Assembly: GCF_000717185.1 (NCBI RefSeq)
Contig: NZ_JNYE01000044.1
Span: 1 to 64,000 of the forward strand
From: Kitasatospora phosalacinea
GTDB lineage: Bacteria; Actinomycetota; Actinomycetes; Streptomycetales; Streptomycetaceae
Reading direction: 5' to 3'
DNA length: 64,000 nucleotides
Part shown: positions 1 to 7,559 of the stretch, piece by piece
Layout: each line of letters opens with the position of its first letter
How positions within the stretch are numbered: the stretch's first letter is position 1
Made by a program: the position numbers and the translations under genes
The notes under the pieces: model-generated
What the model was told of the DNA's origin: nothing
Databases searched by the model: none
The model's input: only the letters and a program-made list of their open reading frames with translations

Positions 1-64
1 GGGTGGGGGTGGCGGGGTAGGAGATGGCGGGAGTGTGGTCGTCGGATGCCCGGAGGTGGTTGCT

Positions 65-262
65 GTGGTGCGGTGGAAGTGTGCGGTGGCGGGGTTGGTC
101 GTGGTGGTGGCGGGTGTGGTGGGGGTGCCGGGGGTGGCGGTGGCCGAGGGGGTGCGGGACGAGGAGCAGCGGGAGGTGTGTTCGCGGTTGTTGGACGGGT
201 TGTTGCCGGGGCTGGTGCCGACCTCTTGGGTGTGTGCGGTGAACGGGGCGGGAGAGGGCTGA
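65..262 (+). CDS. Small secreted hypothetical protein
   Basis: A 65-residue protein of unknown function. It starts with a basic Arg-Trp-Lys stretch, then a run of Val/Ala/Gly that looks like a cleavable Sec signal peptide ending near a Val-Ala-Val-Ala-Glu junction. The mature part is only about 35 residues and has two Cys that could form a disulfide. GTG at 65 was chosen because GGAGGT lies at 52-57, seven bases upstream. An in-frame GTG at 35 has no such site. The reading frame stays open to the window edge, so an upstream start cannot be excluded. I do not recognise the family. Confidence 0.55.
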   Translation: MVRWKCAVAGLVVVVAGVVGVPGVAVAEGVRDEEQREVCSRLLDGLLPGLVPTSWVCAVNGAGEG

Positions 263-283
263 GGGCGGTCGTAGGGTGGGGGG

Positions 284-733
284 ATGACGGGTGGGGAGTG
301 TTACGCGTGTGCCCGGGAGGGTGAGTTCGCGCGGCTGCCCGCGTACCAGCGGATCGCGGTGGACGAGCACTGGCGGGTGGCGCACGCGGTGGATTGCGCG
401 TTGCCGGGGTGGCTGGTGTTGCTGCCCCGGCGGCATCTGGAGTCGGTGGCGGAGTTGAGTGACGCCGAGGCGGCTTCGCTGGGGGTGTGGCAGGTGCGGC
501 TGGCGCGGGCGTTGGAGGTGGTGACGGGGTGCCGGAAGGCGTACGTGGCGCAGTTCGGGGAGGCGGAGGGGTTCGCGCACGTGCACTTCCACGTGGTGCC
601 GCGGGCGGAGGGGTTGCCGGTGGAGTGGCGGGGGCCCCGGGTGTTCGGGTTGTTGCGGGCGGGTGGGGGTGCGGTCCCGGTGGAGCGGATGGACGAGTTG
701 GCCGGGCGGTTGGCCGCCGCGCTGGGGGAGTGA
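284..733 (+). CDS. HIT family protein (nucleotide hydrolase/transferase)
   Basis: Predicted cytoplasmic HIT-superfamily enzyme of 149 residues, probably acting on a nucleoside phosphoramidate or dinucleotide. The histidine triad HVHFHVV is at residues 99-105 and carries the nucleophilic His. A Cys-x-x-Cys pair at residues 6-9 resembles the N-terminal zinc-binding Cys pair of some HIT proteins. The length fits the family. It starts 21 bases after the preceding small secreted gene and could be co-transcribed with it. The substrate cannot be told from sequence. Confidence 0.88.
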   Translation: MTGGECYACAREGEFARLPAYQRIAVDEHWRVAHAVDCALPGWLVLLPRRHLESVAELSDAEAASLGVWQVRLARALEVVTGCRKAYVAQFGEAEGFAHVHFHVVPRAEGLPVEWRGPRVFGLLRAGGGAVPVERMDELAGRLAAALGE

Positions 734-821
734 GGGCAGGTGGCGGGGGTGGCGGGATGTCGACGGCGGGTGGCGTTCTCGCTGCTGGTGGGGCGGGTGA
801 GGGGGCGGCCATGCTGGGGGC

Positions 822-1361
822 ATGATCACTCCTGACACCAAGGACTGGACCTGGGTCCTCGAACGTCCCTGCGCCGACTGCGGCCTGGACACCCCGGCGA
901 TCGCCTTCGAGGCGGTGCCGGGCCTGGTGCGTGCGAACGCGGAGTTCTGGGTCGCCCTGCTGGGCGGTGACGGGGCGGGGTTGCGCGGGCGGCCGGGGCC
1001 GGGGGTGTGGTCGCAGTTGGAGTACGCCTGCCACGTCCGGGACGTGTTCCGGCTGTTCGACGTGCGGTTGCGGCTGATGCTGGACGAGGACGGGCCGCTG
1101 TTCGCGAACTGGGACCAGGACGCCACCGCCGTCGCGGAGCGCTACCACGAGCAGGACCCGGCCGTGGTCGCCGTCGAACTGGCGGCGGCGGGCGAGCAGT
1201 TGGCGCGTTCCTTCGAGTCGGTGGCGGTGGCCGACCGGCAGCGCACCGGTGACCGCAGCGACGGTGCCCGGTTCACCGTGGAGTCCTTCGCCCGCTACCT
1301 GGTCCACGACCCGGTGCACCACCGCTACGACGTCACGGGGCTGCCGCACCAGGTGAGTTGA
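822..1361 (+). CDS. DinB-family protein
   Basis: A 179-residue protein that looks like the DinB/mycothiol-dependent maleylpyruvate isomerase-like fold: a four-helix bundle with scattered metal-binding His. The His in CHVRD (near residue 70) and the paired His in HDPVHHRYDV near the C-terminus fit the usual His triad. Members are often thiol-dependent transferases or of unknown function. The gene ends two bases before the convergent DUF2332 gene, so the two 3' ends are nearly touching. The start at ATG 822 has only a weak GGGGG element upstream. Confidence 0.75.
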   Translation: MITPDTKDWTWVLERPCADCGLDTPAIAFEAVPGLVRANAEFWVALLGGDGAGLRGRPGPGVWSQLEYACHVRDVFRLFDVRLRLMLDEDGPLFANWDQDATAVAERYHEQDPAVVAVELAAAGEQLARSFESVAVADRQRTGDRSDGARFTVESFARYLVHDPVHHRYDVTGLPHQVS

Positions 1362-1363
1362 CG

Positions 1364-2461
1364 CTACGGCAGGAGGGCCGGGTCGTCCTGTGCCAGGGTG
1401 CGGGCGGGCAGGCCGTGCGGCTTGGCTTCGGCGAGCGTCTGCTGCGGGCCGGTGCCGAGGCGGGCGGTGAGCAGGAAGCGGTGGGCGGTGCCGACCCGGC
1501 GGGGCTCGAAGGCGAGGTGGAGGAACGGGGCGGCGGGGGACGAGGCGGCCGCGAGCCGGGCCAACTCGCCTTCCACGGAGCGCCATTCCCCGGCGGGGAC
1601 GTACTGCCGCATGATCGAGTGCCAGACCACCGTGAGCGCGCCCTCGGCGGCCCGGACGTCGCGCAGGAACGCGGCCGCGCCGAGCCGTTCGACCGGGGCG
1701 GGCGTTTCGGCGGCGAGGGCGAGGGCGCCGTTCAGCCGTTGCACGCGCGGGAGTTGGTCGGCCCACACGTAGGAGCGCAGGGCCAGCGCGCCGTCGGCGG
1801 AGCGCGGGTCGATCGGGGTGGGGTCGCAGCCGCGGCGCTCCGTCACCCGCTGCGGCGGGGCGTCGGGCAGCCAGGCGGGCGGCTCGCCCTGCCAGGCGTC
1901 GGCGAGGACGACGGGGGAGTCCGGCGGGCCGTACGAGAAGCTCCCGGAGGTGCAGCGGAACCGGTCGGCGAGCAGGTTGAGGCCCGCGCTGGAGCCGAGT
2001 TCGTGCAGCCGCACCGGGAGGGGGGACGCGGCGGCGAGCTGCTGCTGGGCCCAGGCGAGGCCGGTGAGTAGCAGGTTGGCCCGGCCCACCTCGTTGGTCT
2101 GCGGCGGGCGGGTGAGCCACTCGCGGACGAACGGCAGGTGGGCGGCGACGGCGGCGCGGAAGGCGGGCCAGGGGGCGTCCGGGGCGGCGGGGTCGAAGTG
2201 TCCGCCGACGCTGGGGTAGTGCGCGGCGAGGTCGGGGGCCAGGTCGGACAGCACCAGGGCGTGGACGGCGCCGAGCAGGCGCAGGGCGACGGCGTCCGGT
2301 CCGGGGGCGTCCTCGTGCCCGGCGATCGCCTCGGCGCAGGGCCCGCCCGCGGCGAGGTCCTCGGCGGCCCGGCGCAGCAGTGCGGCGGACAGCGGCGAGC
2401 CCAACTCGGCGCAGGAGTCCGCCTGGTGGCGGAACATGGCCACGGCGTGGGCGAGCGGCAT
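1364..2461 (-). CDS. DUF2332 family protein
   Basis: A protein of about 365 residues matching DUF2332 as I know it from actinobacteria. It opens with a MFRHQAD-type helix, has a central HELGSSAGLNL motif that resembles a glycine-rich nucleotide or SAM-binding loop, and a late TVVWHS motif. Function is unknown, though the central loop has led to methyltransferase-like suggestions. I chose ATG 2461 because GGAG lies nine bases upstream. GTG at 2503, also preceded by AAGGA, would add 14 residues. It is convergent with the DinB gene. Confidence 0.8.
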   Translation of the reverse strand: MPLAHAVAMFRHQADSCAELGSPLSAALLRRAAEDLAAGGPCAEAIAGHEDAPGPDAVALRLLGAVHALVLSDLAPDLAAHYPSVGGHFDPAAPDAPWPAFRAAVAAHLPFVREWLTRPPQTNEVGRANLLLTGLAWAQQQLAAASPLPVRLHELGSSAGLNLLADRFRCTSGSFSYGPPDSPVVLADAWQGEPPAWLPDAPPQRVTERRGCDPTPIDPRSADGALALRSYVWADQLPRVQRLNGALALAAETPAPVERLGAAAFLRDVRAAEGALTVVWHSIMRQYVPAGEWRSVEGELARLAAASSPAAPFLHLAFEPRRVGTAHRFLLTARLGTGPQQTLAEAKPHGLPARTLAQDDPALLP

Positions 2462-2747
2462 CCCGGGGGTCTCCGTTCTCGACGGTCGTGCGGTGGTGAT
2501 CACTCGGCCCCATCCTTCGCCCGCCGGGAGCGCGGGGGTAGTGCGCCGGGGGTGATCTCGATCACCGGCCCTTCGGGCGCGACCGGCCTGGGCGGGGGAG
2601 GGAGCCGTCCGGCCCGGCGGGCGCGGTCCGCGGGCGCGGGGGCACGCCGTCGGCGGTCGAGGCGCCCCGGGGGCGCGCGGCCCGTTCCGCGCGCCCGTCG
2701 GGCGTGGTGGACATGACGGGCGCGGCGGTGCAACGGGCGCGGCGGGG

Positions 2748-3200
2748 TCACCAGTCGGTGGCGCGCCTGCGGTGGGTCTGGCGGAGCTGGCTGGTGATGC
2801 TGGCGGTGTCGCCGCCCACCACGTCCGCGATCTCGGGCGTGGCCAGGCCGACCACGTAGTGCAGGATCGCCAGGTCCTCGTCGCCGTCCACGTCGGGGCG
2901 CAGGCCGGCGGGTTCGGCGGTCCCGTGCTGCTCGGTGACGGTGTCGCGGAGGATCTGCCAGGCCTCGGCGGCCGGGTTCGGGCTCTCCAGGACGGTGGGC
3001 CACACCGAGGCGATCGTGTGCAGGGCGAGCCGGACCACCCGGTGGGCGGCGCCCGGCTCCTGGAACCAGACCCGGGCGTAGCTCTGGTACCTGGGCTCGT
3101 GGAGCTCGCAGAAGGCGGCGAACTCGACGGACACGTGCGGGAGTTCGGTGGACCGATCAGCGGATGCCGAGTCTGCGGCCGGGACATGACGGTCAGTCAC
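2748..3200 (-). CDS. Degenerate ECF-like sigma factor / sigma-region HTH protein
   Basis: A 150-residue protein with the layout of a small ECF sigma factor. An N-terminal part (FAAFCELHEPRYQSYARV) resembles sigma region 2.1. A middle tract resembles region 2.3-2.4 but lacks the usual acidic DVVQETF core. The C-terminal ATPEIADVVGGDTASITSQL resembles the region 4 helix-turn-helix. GTG 3200 was chosen because GAGAGG lies eight bases upstream; GTG 3248 is an alternative. It is divergent from the CDF gene across a roughly 240-base gap. It may be a sigma-like regulator that no longer melts DNA. Confidence 0.6.
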   Translation of the reverse strand: MTDRHVPAADSASADRSTELPHVSVEFAAFCELHEPRYQSYARVWFQEPGAAHRVVRLALHTIASVWPTVLESPNPAAEAWQILRDTVTEQHGTAEPAGLRPDVDGDEDLAILHYVVGLATPEIADVVGGDTASITSQLRQTHRRRATDW

Positions 3201-3421
3201 ATCAGCTGCCTCTCGATCTGGGTCCGGACGGGGAGCGTCAGCGCTCACTCTAGGCCCTCGGGTGGGTGCTGTGGGTGACAAGTCTGCTGAGATGCCCGGG
3301 CCTGGAGCGGATTCGGGCCGTTGTGTGACGACACGTCAGCAAATGCCGCCCGCCGGGTGCAGCTGCGAGAGCATCGCACCTGGTCAGAGGTGGTACATCG
3401 ACAGTGGCTGCAGGGGAGTCG

Positions 3422-3448
3422 GTGTGCCACTGTAAGCCCCATGGGTGA
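3422..3448 (+). other. Possible Cys/His-rich mini-ORF overlapping the CDF start
   Basis: GTG at 3422, preceded by GGGGAG at 3413-3418, opens a frame encoding Met-Cys-His-Cys-Lys-Pro-His-Gly then TGA. The ATG of the metal exporter at 3441 lies inside it in another frame. The Cys-His-Cys-x-x-His pattern could bind metal, which is suggestive before a metal efflux gene. The spacing from the purine tract to GTG is only three bases, and so short a frame can easily arise by chance. Confidence 0.25.
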
Positions 3449-4634
3449 ACGCTGGAACGGCGACGGGACTCACCTCCACGGGCGAATCCCGGGCCACGGG
3501 CATGACCACCATCACACACCGGACCGGCCGGAGATCCCCGGCCACGACCCCCGCGACCACCACCACCCGCCCGGCGGCACCGCCCCCGGAACGGAGACTC
3601 CCACCGCGGATCGGCGCACGGAGCACCGGCACGCGCCCCACGCCGAGCCCCACGCCGCGCCCCACCACCGGCACCGGCACAACGGCCGCGGCCTGCGGCA
3701 CCGCCTGGCGCACCTGCTGCGCCCGCACTCGCACGACGCCGCCGACCGGGTCGACGCGGCGATGGAGTCCTCCGCCGAGGGCCTGCGCACGCTCTGGGTC
3801 TCGCTGCTGGTGCTGGGCGCGACGGCCGCCGCACAGGCGGTGATCGCCGCGCTGTCGGGCTCGGTGGCGCTGCTCGGCGACACCGTGCACAACGTCGCGG
3901 ACGCGCTGACCGCCGTCCCACTGGGGGTCGCGTTCCTGCTGGGGCGGCGGGCGGCGAACCGCAGCTACACGTACGGGTACGGGCGGGCCGAGGACCTGGC
4001 GGGCGTCGCGGTGGTGCTGGCGGTAGCGGCGTCCTCGCTGGTGGCGGGGTGGACGGCGGTGCAGCGGCTGCTGGACCCGGAGCCGGTGGGGCACCTGTGG
4101 GCGGTGGCCGCCGCGGCCCTCGCGGGGTGCGCCGGCAACGAGTGGGTGGCGCGCTACCGGATCGCCACCGGCCGCCGGATCGGTTCGGCGGCGCTGGTCG
4201 CGGACGGCCTGCATGCCCGCACCGACGGGCTGACCTCGCTGGCGGTGCTGCTCGGCGCCGGGGGCAGCGCGCTGGGCTGGCGGTACGCGGACCCGGTGGT
4301 CGGGCTGCTGATCACGGTGGCGATCCTGGGCGTGCTGCGCGGCACGGTGCGCGAGGTGGGCCGGCGGCTGATGGACGCCGTCGACCCGGCCCTGCTGGAC
4401 GCGGCGGAGCGGGAGCTCGCGGCGGTGGACGGGGTGCGCGGGGTCGGCGCGGTGCGGATGCGCTGGATCGGCCACGCGCTGCGCGCGGAGGCGGACGTGG
4501 TGGTCGACCGCACGCTGACGGTGGTGGCCGGCCACCAGGTCGCGGAGGCCGCCGAACGGGCCCTGATCCGGGCCGTCCCCCGGCTGCTCGCCGCGACCGT
4601 GCACATCGACCACGCCCCGGCCGAGACGGTCTGA
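3441..4634 (+). CDS. Cation diffusion facilitator (CDF) metal efflux transporter
   Basis: A 397-residue proton-coupled divalent metal exporter (zinc, cobalt, cadmium or similar) of the cytoplasmic membrane. The first 100 residues are strongly His-rich (many HxH and HHH clusters), a likely cytoplasmic metal-binding sensor. The TM2 and TM5 metal sites are visible as LLGDTVHNVAD and VADGLHARTD, both HxxxD, as in the family. Six membrane segments are followed by a cytoplasmic C-terminal domain with an alternating beta/alpha pattern. The start is uncertain: ATG 3441 has no close ribosome site, and the frame is open back to TTG 3321. A strong hairpin follows at 4678. Confidence 0.88.
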   Translation: MGERWNGDGTHLHGRIPGHGHDHHHTPDRPEIPGHDPRDHHHPPGGTAPGTETPTADRRTEHRHAPHAEPHAAPHHRHRHNGRGLRHRLAHLLRPHSHDAADRVDAAMESSAEGLRTLWVSLLVLGATAAAQAVIAALSGSVALLGDTVHNVADALTAVPLGVAFLLGRRAANRSYTYGYGRAEDLAGVAVVLAVAASSLVAGWTAVQRLLDPEPVGHLWAVAAAALAGCAGNEWVARYRIATGRRIGSAALVADGLHARTDGLTSLAVLLGAGGSALGWRYADPVVGLLITVAILGVLRGTVREVGRRLMDAVDPALLDAAERELAAVDGVRGVGAVRMRWIGHALRAEADVVVDRTLTVVAGHQVAEAAERALIRAVPRLLAATVHIDHAPAETV

Positions 4635-4662
4635 TCACGCCGCGGGAGGGGCGTTCGGAAAA

Positions 4663-4677
4663 CTGACGTACCGTCAG
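4663..4677. repeat. 15-bp palindrome CTGACG-TAC-CGTCAG
   Basis: Perfect 6-bp arms around TAC, just after the CDF gene. The reverse complement of the same 15-mer occurs at 40219-40233, and a related 5-bp-arm version is at 6766-6778. All sit at gene ends. It may be part of transcription termination or a protein-binding element. Confidence 0.6.
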
Positions 4678-4718
4678 GAAGCCCGCCAGCGGGGCCAGTA
4701 GGCCCCTGGGCGGGCTTC
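4678..4718 (+). terminator. Bidirectional hairpin terminator after the CDF gene
   Basis: Outer stem GAAGCCCGCC pairs with GGCGGGCTTC (10 bp) and an inner GGGGCC/GGCCCC stem closes on AGTA. There is no U-run, as is common in high-GC actinomycetes. It lies between the convergent CDF gene and the minus-strand gene ending at 4811. Confidence 0.8.
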
Positions 4719-4810
4719 TGCGGCTCTCGGGAGGACGGTGGGGCTTCCGGGGCGGCCCCGGCGCGCCCGGGCCGTCGACGGGCCGTACGGCGCTCCCCCG
4801 TGCGCGCCGT

Positions 4811-5473
4811 TCAGCGCTCGCGCGCCGCCCCGCCGGTCCGGTTCGCCCCGCCCGTCCGCTCCTCCCGACCTGCCCGGCCCGCCCGGGCCGCCGCCTCCGC
4901 CGCCGCCCGGGCCGTCGCTGCCGCCAGGGCCGCCGCGCTCTCGGCGGCGCGGGCCGCGGCCGCGACGCTGTCGGGTTCGCGGCGGGTCTGCTCGGGGATG
5001 CCGGCGGTGCGCGGGTCGGTGCGGATCTCGGTCGGAGCCCCGGTCGGAGCCTCGGTCCGGGTCTCGGTCCGGGTCTCGGTCCGGAGGGTCGTCCCGGCGG
5101 CTTCGAGGCTCTCGCGGGCGGCCAGGTAGGCCTGCACCGCGGCGATGCCGTAGACCGGCTGGATGAGCTGGTGGCCCTTGAAGAAGGGCCGGGCGGGGGC
5201 GAAGCCGGCGGCGGCCACGAGTTCGCGGATCTCGGTTATCTCCGCTTCGCTGCGCGCCGTGAAACGCACTTCCCAGCCCTTCTTGTACGTACGTCCGTCC
5301 TCCCCGCCGCGCCGGGCGGGATCCGGTTGGCGGACGTAGCCGGGCAGGCGGCCGAGGCGTAGTCGGGCGGCGCGCTGGGCTGATGTCTCGTCGCGGGGCA
5401 TGTGCCCGATGGTAGGCAATTCGGGGTGGTGGCCGCCGCCAGGGGTGGTGACGTTGGGTGTGGGGTCGCTCAC
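4811..5473 (-). CDS. Hypothetical protein with Thr-Glu-Thr-Arg repeats and Ala-rich tail
   Basis: A 220-residue protein I do not recognise. Residues about 25-125 look globular: an Arg-rich start, then GWEVRFTARSEAEITEIREL and an aromatic FFKGHQLIQPVYG stretch. A tract of repeated TETR/TEAP units follows (DNA: a 12-bp unit repeated about three times near 5051-5085), then a long Ala/Arg coiled or disordered tail. The DNA-level repetition suggests slippage variation. GTG 5473 gives the longest product, and ATG 5401 is an alternative. Neither has a clear ribosome site. Upstream is an unusually AT-rich stretch shared with the divergent AbiEi-like gene. Confidence 0.55.
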   Translation of the reverse strand: MSDPTPNVTTPGGGHHPELPTIGHMPRDETSAQRAARLRLGRLPGYVRQPDPARRGGEDGRTYKKGWEVRFTARSEAEITEIRELVAAAGFAPARPFFKGHQLIQPVYGIAAVQAYLAARESLEAAGTTLRTETRTETRTEAPTGAPTEIRTDPRTAGIPEQTRREPDSVAAAARAAESAAALAAATARAAAEAAARAGRAGREERTGGANRTGGAARER

Positions 5474-5532
5474 GTCGGGTCAGATCGCGCAGGTCGGCGG
5501 CGCGGACTCGATGGGATCGCAATGCTGTGTCG

Positions 5533-5598
5533 ATCCGATGAAAATCGGATAGTAGAAAACAAGTCCGATCTATTACGGCAAGGGAGTGAACATCCGAT
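5533..5598. promoter_or_regulatory. AT-rich divergent intergenic region with phased TCCGAT repeats
   Basis: An inverted repeat ATCCGAT-GAAA-ATCGGAT is at 5533-5550. Further direct copies of TCCGAT lie at 5564-5569 and of ATCCGAT at 5592-5598, so the three same-strand copies are spaced about 30 and 29 bases apart. The tract is far richer in A/T than the surrounding DNA. It probably contains promoters and an operator for one or both divergent genes, possibly the AbiEi-like DNA-binding protein itself. Confidence 0.5.
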
Positions 5599-5718
5599 AC
5601 GCCGAATGGGTGAGGGTATGGGGACTTTAGTGCGGAGCAGTCCCGGTTTGACGACGGTTGCGTAACAGGTCGTCAGGTCGGGTGCTGGGTGTCAGAAGCG
5701 CGGGGGAACGTGGACGTC

Positions 5719-6753
5719 ATGAGCTACCGGATTCCGCAGCAGCCCGTCTCCCTCGAAGAACTCGCCCGGCGCCAGCAGAACGTGGTGACCGCCAGCCAGC
5801 TCCGCGCCCGCGGGGTGCCTGCCCGCATGGTGAGCGAGCACTGCCGCAGCGGCGGGCCGTGGCAGCGGCTGCTGCCGCGGGTCTACCTGCTCCAGGAGGG
5901 CGCGCCGACGCCCGAGCAGCGGATGTGGGCCGCGCTGCTGTACGCGGCGCAGAACGGCCCGGCCGAGGAGGGGGCCCGCGAGGGGGCGGTGATCACCGGG
6001 GCGGCGGCGCTGGCGCTGTACGGGTTCGTATCGGTGCCGCGGCTGCCGGCCGTGCTCGGGGTGGAGGTGCTGGTGCCCCGGCAGCGCCGCCTGCGGGACG
6101 CCGGGCAGGTGCGGATCCGGCGCACCGGGCGGGAGTTGGAGGCCAGGTCGGTGCACGGGCTGGCGGTCGCCCCGGTGGCCCTGGCGGTGGCGGACGCGGT
6201 CCGCGAGTGGGGCGAGCAGGGCGCGTTCGAGTCCGGCCGGATCGGCCCGGGCCTGCTGCGGGCGCTGCTGCGCGAGGCGCTGGCCGGCGGCCGCGGGGGC
6301 GACTGCACGGCGGAGGAGCTGCTGGCCGAGCTGGCCGAGGCGCAGCTGCTGGCGGAGCCCCGGGTGCGGGCGGCGGTGGACGAGCTGCTGGCGGCGCGCC
6401 GGGAGGCCGCGTTCGCCGAACTGGTCGCGCTGGCGGTGGAGTTGGGCCTGCCGATGCCGCTGTGCGGCCCGGAGCTGCGGATGCGCGGCGGCACCTACGT
6501 CGCGGTGCCGGACCTGTACTGGCCGGAGGCGGCGGTGGCGCTGGAGGTCGACTCCGAGCTGCGCTGCGTCAGCGAGGGCGAGGCGGCCTGGGTGCGCGGC
6601 GGGCAGCACCGGATGGAGTACCTGGGCGTGCGGGTGGTGTACGTCGGCTCCACCCGGCTCGCCGCCGAACGGGAGTCGGTCGGCGGCGAGTTGGCCGAGG
6701 CGTACGGGATCGGCGGGGAGGACGTGGTGGAGCTGCTGGTCACCGACCGTTGA
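5719..6753 (+). CDS. AbiEi-like regulator / DUF559-type protein
   Basis: A 344-residue protein with an N-terminal winged-helix of the type IV antitoxin AbiEi kind (VVTASQLRARGVP, then PWQRLLPRVYLL), a middle alpha-helical part, and a C-terminal domain resembling Vsr/DUF559 endonuclease folds (VPDLYWPEAAVALEVDS, with Asp and Glu in nuclease-like positions, then RVVYV). Many such proteins occur in actinomycetes without an AbiEii toxin, and no toxin-like gene is adjacent here. ATG 5719 has a GGGGGA 11 bases upstream; GTG 5689 is an alternative. It faces pncA convergently. Confidence 0.7.
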   Translation: MSYRIPQQPVSLEELARRQQNVVTASQLRARGVPARMVSEHCRSGGPWQRLLPRVYLLQEGAPTPEQRMWAALLYAAQNGPAEEGAREGAVITGAAALALYGFVSVPRLPAVLGVEVLVPRQRRLRDAGQVRIRRTGRELEARSVHGLAVAPVALAVADAVREWGEQGAFESGRIGPGLLRALLREALAGGRGGDCTAEELLAELAEAQLLAEPRVRAAVDELLAARREAAFAELVALAVELGLPMPLCGPELRMRGGTYVAVPDLYWPEAAVALEVDSELRCVSEGEAAWVRGGQHRMEYLGVRVVYVGSTRLAAERESVGGELAEAYGIGGEDVVELLVTDR

Positions 6754-6765
6754 GCTGTGGCGAGT

Positions 6766-6778
6766 TGACGGAGCGTCA
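6766..6778. repeat. Palindrome TGACG-GAG-CGTCA at the pncA stop
   Basis: Five-base perfect arms around GAG, overlapping the pncA stop codon (6776-6778) and lying 13 bases after the convergent AbiEi-like gene. It is related to the elements at 4663-4677 and 40219-40233. Confidence 0.5.
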
Positions 6779-7366
6779 GCTGCGGACGATCGGCGTTCCG
6801 GTCAACTCGACTCCCGCGGTGCGCAGTTCGTCCAGCGCGGTGGCGGTGGTGGCGGGGGCGACGCCGGCCGTGAGGTCGAGCAGGACGCGGGTGGCGAAGC
6901 CCTCGCGGGCGGCGTCCAGGGCGGTGGCGCGGACGCAGTGGTCGGTGGCGATGCCGACCACGTCGACGTCGGTGACGCCGCGCTCGTTCAGCCAGTCGGT
7001 GAGGGTGCCGCCGTGCTCGTCGAAGCCCTCGAAGCCGCTGTACGCGGCGGCGTGCGCGCCCTTGGAGAAGACCGCCTCGACCGCGCCGGAGGTCACCGAG
7101 GGGGCGAAGTTGGGGTGGAAGCCCACGCCCTCGGTGCCGGCCACGCAGTGCGCGGGCCAGGAGCGGACGTAGTCGGGCTCGGCGGCGAAGTGCGGGCCGG
7201 GGTCGATGTGGTGGTCGCGGGTGGCGACGATGTGGGCGTAGCCGGGGGCGGATTCGGCGATCAGGTCGGTGATCGCGGCCGCGACCTCGGCCCCGCCGGC
7301 GACGGGAAGGCTGCCGCCCTCGCAGAAGTCGTTCTGCACGTCGACGACGATCAGGGCCCGGTGCAT
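6776..7366 (-). CDS. pncA: Nicotinamidase
   Basis: A 196-residue isochorismatase-fold hydrolase converting nicotinamide to nicotinate in NAD salvage. The catalytic triad is visible as Asp9 (VVDVQNDFC), Lys102 (FSKGAH) and Cys144 (TDHCVRATA), with metal-site residues Asp51 and His53 in TRDHH. Length and motif order match the family. ATG 7366 starts the conserved HRALIVVDVQ block. It lies downstream of pncB on the same strand, but a hairpin lies between them, so it may have its own promoter. PncA product feeds PncB. Confidence 0.93.
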   Translation of the reverse strand: MHRALIVVDVQNDFCEGGSLPVAGGAEVAAAITDLIAESAPGYAHIVATRDHHIDPGPHFAAEPDYVRSWPAHCVAGTEGVGFHPNFAPSVTSGAVEAVFSKGAHAAAYSGFEGFDEHGGTLTDWLNERGVTDVDVVGIATDHCVRATALDAAREGFATRVLLDLTAGVAPATTATALDELRTAGVELTGTPIVRS

Positions 7367-7493
7367 GGCTGGCTCTTCTCTCGTGGGCTCGTTCGGGGGG
7401 TGCGGTCCGAAGCCCCCGGGGGGTCTCGGCCGCGGTGGCGTCAGGGAGCCCGGGCGGGGCCCGGACGGTACGGCGGTTGGCACTCTAGGCAGT

Positions 7494-7519
7494 GCCGGGC
7501 CGGGGGCGGAAGGCCCGGC
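7494..7519 (-). terminator. Hairpin between pncB and pncA
   Basis: GCCGGGCC (7494-7501) pairs with GGCCCGGC (7512-7519) over a 10-base G-rich loop, downstream of pncB. It has no T-run and is a moderate-strength candidate. Confidence 0.5.
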
Positions 7520-7559
7520 GGGCAAAGCCGGGCAAAGCTCCGGCCCGGGCGCGCCGGGT

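Noticed and set aside
1364..3187. A long minus-strand frame covering DUF2332 and its upstream region as one 607-residue protein
   Set aside because: The upstream half is Pro/Arg/Thr-rich shadow sequence overlapping the sigma-like gene. DUF2332 homology begins only near 2461, where a ribosome site is present.
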